Source of the DNA: Leguminivora glycinivorella
Lineage: Eukaryota > Arthropoda > Insecta > Lepidoptera > Tortricidae
Direction: 5' to 3'
Assembly: GCF_023078275.1 (NCBI RefSeq)
Contig: NC_062973.1
Coordinates: 6,416,926 to 6,480,925, forward strand
DNA length: 64,000 nt
The notes beneath the pieces are model-generated. The model searched no databases. It had not been told where the DNA came from and saw only the letters and a list, made by a program, of their open reading frames with translations. Made by a program: the position numbers and the translations under genes. Below, in pieces: positions 62,599 through 64,000 of the stretch (within the stretch, counting starts at the first letter, position 1; each line of letters opens with the position of its first letter).

Positions 62599-63850
62599 TT
62601 GGGTTGGTAAGAAAGTAATGAGCGAATCATAACCAATATTGTAATTTTTATTTAATTTATTATTTTAATCATTTATCAAAAATATAACGGCCTTCGTTAT
62701 CTACTACTTGTCTCCATCGTCCTGGTAAAGAATGAATAGCATCGGCGAAGAAGTTCTTAGGTTTAGATTCAAAAAACTCAGCTATGTACTGTCGTAGATG
62801 GGCTTGATCATCAAACTTTTTTTCATTCAAGGCATTGCTTAGCGATCTGAACAATGCGTAATCCGTAGGTGCCAAGTCTGGAGAGTACGGTAGATGAGGT
62901 ATCACTTTCCAACCTAGCTCCAATAGCTTTAGCCGAGTCACTTTTGCAATGTGTGGGCGAGCATTGTCGTGTAAGAAAAAAACTTTAGCATGCTGTGGAC
63001 GATTCTGATAGATTTTTTGGGTTTAAATTTTCAAGCTGATTACAGTATACTGATGCGGTAACAGTCATTCCACTTGGTAGGAGTTCCCAGTGAATAATCC
63101 CATGAATATCCCACCAAACGGACAGCATAACTTTTTTCGGGTGAGGCTCTGTTTTTGGTGCCTCTATTCCTTTTTCGGTTGGAGCTAGCCACTGACGTTT
63201 GCTTGTGTGATTTATATATAAGACCCATTTTTCATCTCCAGTGATAAGATGGTCCAACCAGTTGAATGTGCGGCGAAAAGACAGAAGTTGTATGCAGATA
63301 TCGGCACGACGGTTTAGTTCATGTCTATCAAGTTCGTGCGGTATCCAAACACTGTATTTGTAGTTTTTTCCCAACTCGTGTAAATGTGTTTCTATGGTGA
63401 CATGAGAGCAGCCTAACTCGGTAGCAAGAGTACGACTCGTTAGCCTCGAATCTCCTTCAATTAAGGTTTTTAATTTGGCTACATCAATCTTCACCGGTCG
63501 ACCAGACTTAGGTTGATCTGATAATGAAAAGTCGCCACTACGAAACCGCTGGAACCCTCGTTTCGCCGTGGCCTCAGACACAACTTCAGGAGCAACACGC
63601 TGACATATATTACGCATTTCTTCGGCGGCTGAATGGCCAGACTGAAATTCATATAGTAAGCAATGCCTTACATGCACTTTTAATTCTTCCATTTTCTTCC
63701 TTATATTAGCTCGGCGACAGCTAGTGAATGACTGACGAGAAACTGTGCGACTCGCCCTTTATATACTTTCGACCATAGAAAATTCTAGAACTCTCTCAAA
63801 AATTTTATGTGGAATTCAATCGATCGCTCGTTACTTTCTTACCAACCCAA
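62599..63850 (-). mobile_element. Full-length mariner element (1252 bp)
   Basis: Terminal inverted repeats TTGGGTTGGTAAGAAAGTAA (62599 on) and its reverse complement (to 63850), about 27 bp, with TA at 62597-62598 and 63851-63852 as target duplication. It encodes one frameshifted transposase on the minus strand. Length and ends are those of a complete mariner. Confidence 0.95.
62669..63692 (-). pseudogene. mariner transposase (DD34D) with one frameshift
   Basis: ATG at 63690-63692. The first frame (235 codons, to 62985) has the paired helix-turn-helix region (GHSAAEEMRNICQRVAPEVV, GRPVKIDVAKLKTLIEGD), the WIPHEL linker and the first catalytic Asp in TGDEKWVLY. Near 63011-63020, in a run of six A (minus strand), the frame shifts. 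The other frame continues with HDNARPH (second Asp) and YSPDLAPTDYALF (third Asp) and ends FDK at 62669. I count 34 residues between the second and third Asp, the mariner DD34D signature. All other parts are intact, so a single-base indel is the only visible lesion; no active enzyme is expected from this copy. Confidence 0.93.
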
Positions 63851-63852
63851 TA

Positions 63853-64000
63853 TTTAGTAAATATGTATTACTTTAAAAGCCATGAAATAAATTGGACTTA
63901 GCATTGTCAGAAGTAATGCATTAGGTTTTCACTAGAGCTTATCTATACATATTTATATTGACATGATCAATTTCTAGCACAAAATGTATTGCGTCTGGTC
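63853..64000. other. Window end, no feature seen
   Basis: AT-rich DNA after the mariner; nothing recognised. Confidence 0.5.

Noticed and set aside
1..64000. Host protein-coding gene or exon
   Set aside because: Every frame with a recognisable domain belongs to a mobile element. No frame combined a known domain with plausible splice sites. Small or novel exons cannot be excluded by eye.

Overview
The window reads as a transposon-dense, non-coding stretch of an insect nuclear genome, most probably a moth or butterfly (Lepidoptera). This comes from many short interspersed repeats typical of lepidopteran genomes, a BEL/Pao retrotransposon, a mariner, a Tc1-like element, jockey-type and RTE-type LINE fragments, tRNA-derived SINEs and hAT-type MITEs. 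I found no convincing host protein-coding gene. All long open frames belong to mobile elements. The region is probably intergenic or intronic; introns of a host gene lying outside the window cannot be excluded.

Layout. 1-9.5 kb: foldback repeats and MITEs, SINE and LINE 3' ends, and a hAT MITE inserted in another repeat. 9.8-10 kb: a CA microsatellite. 10-16 kb: mostly featureless AT-rich DNA with an RTE fragment, a 3 x 68 bp tandem repeat and an inverted second copy of the 7.6-8.1 kb repeat. 16.2 kb: a tRNA-like gene inside a 64-bp perfect inverted repeat, flanked by a 14-bp direct repeat. 17.9-18.6 kb: a LINE fragment with a 13-bp target duplication inside a MITE. 20.7-22.3 kb: a satellite with a 475-bp dimeric higher-order unit. 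24-25 kb: a decayed jockey-like LINE. 29-33 kb: tandem duplications, a long hairpin and a hAT MITE.

33.0-38.5 kb: a nested stack. A 1.2-kb foldback element abuts a Tc1-like element; the Tc1-like element was split by a jockey-type LINE, whose 3' UTR was split by a small RTE insertion; a SINE that carries its own insertion lies next to it. 39.5-50 kb: further MITEs, including three hAT elements whose 8-bp target duplications can be read directly.

56.2-62.4 kb: the best-preserved element, a BEL/Pao LTR retrotransposon with one uninterrupted Gag-Pol frame (1764 codons from the ATG) and 234-bp LTRs that differ at one base. 62.6-63.85 kb: a full-length mariner with intact ends and a frameshifted transposase.

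The BEL/Pao element encodes every enzyme for its own cycle. The other elements are non-autonomous or broken and would depend on enzymes encoded elsewhere. Direct repeats, nesting and inverted copies give a readable order of insertion events. Superfamily assignments rest on protein motifs, terminal repeats and target duplications seen here. Names of lepidopteran repeat families are from general recognition, without a database search.
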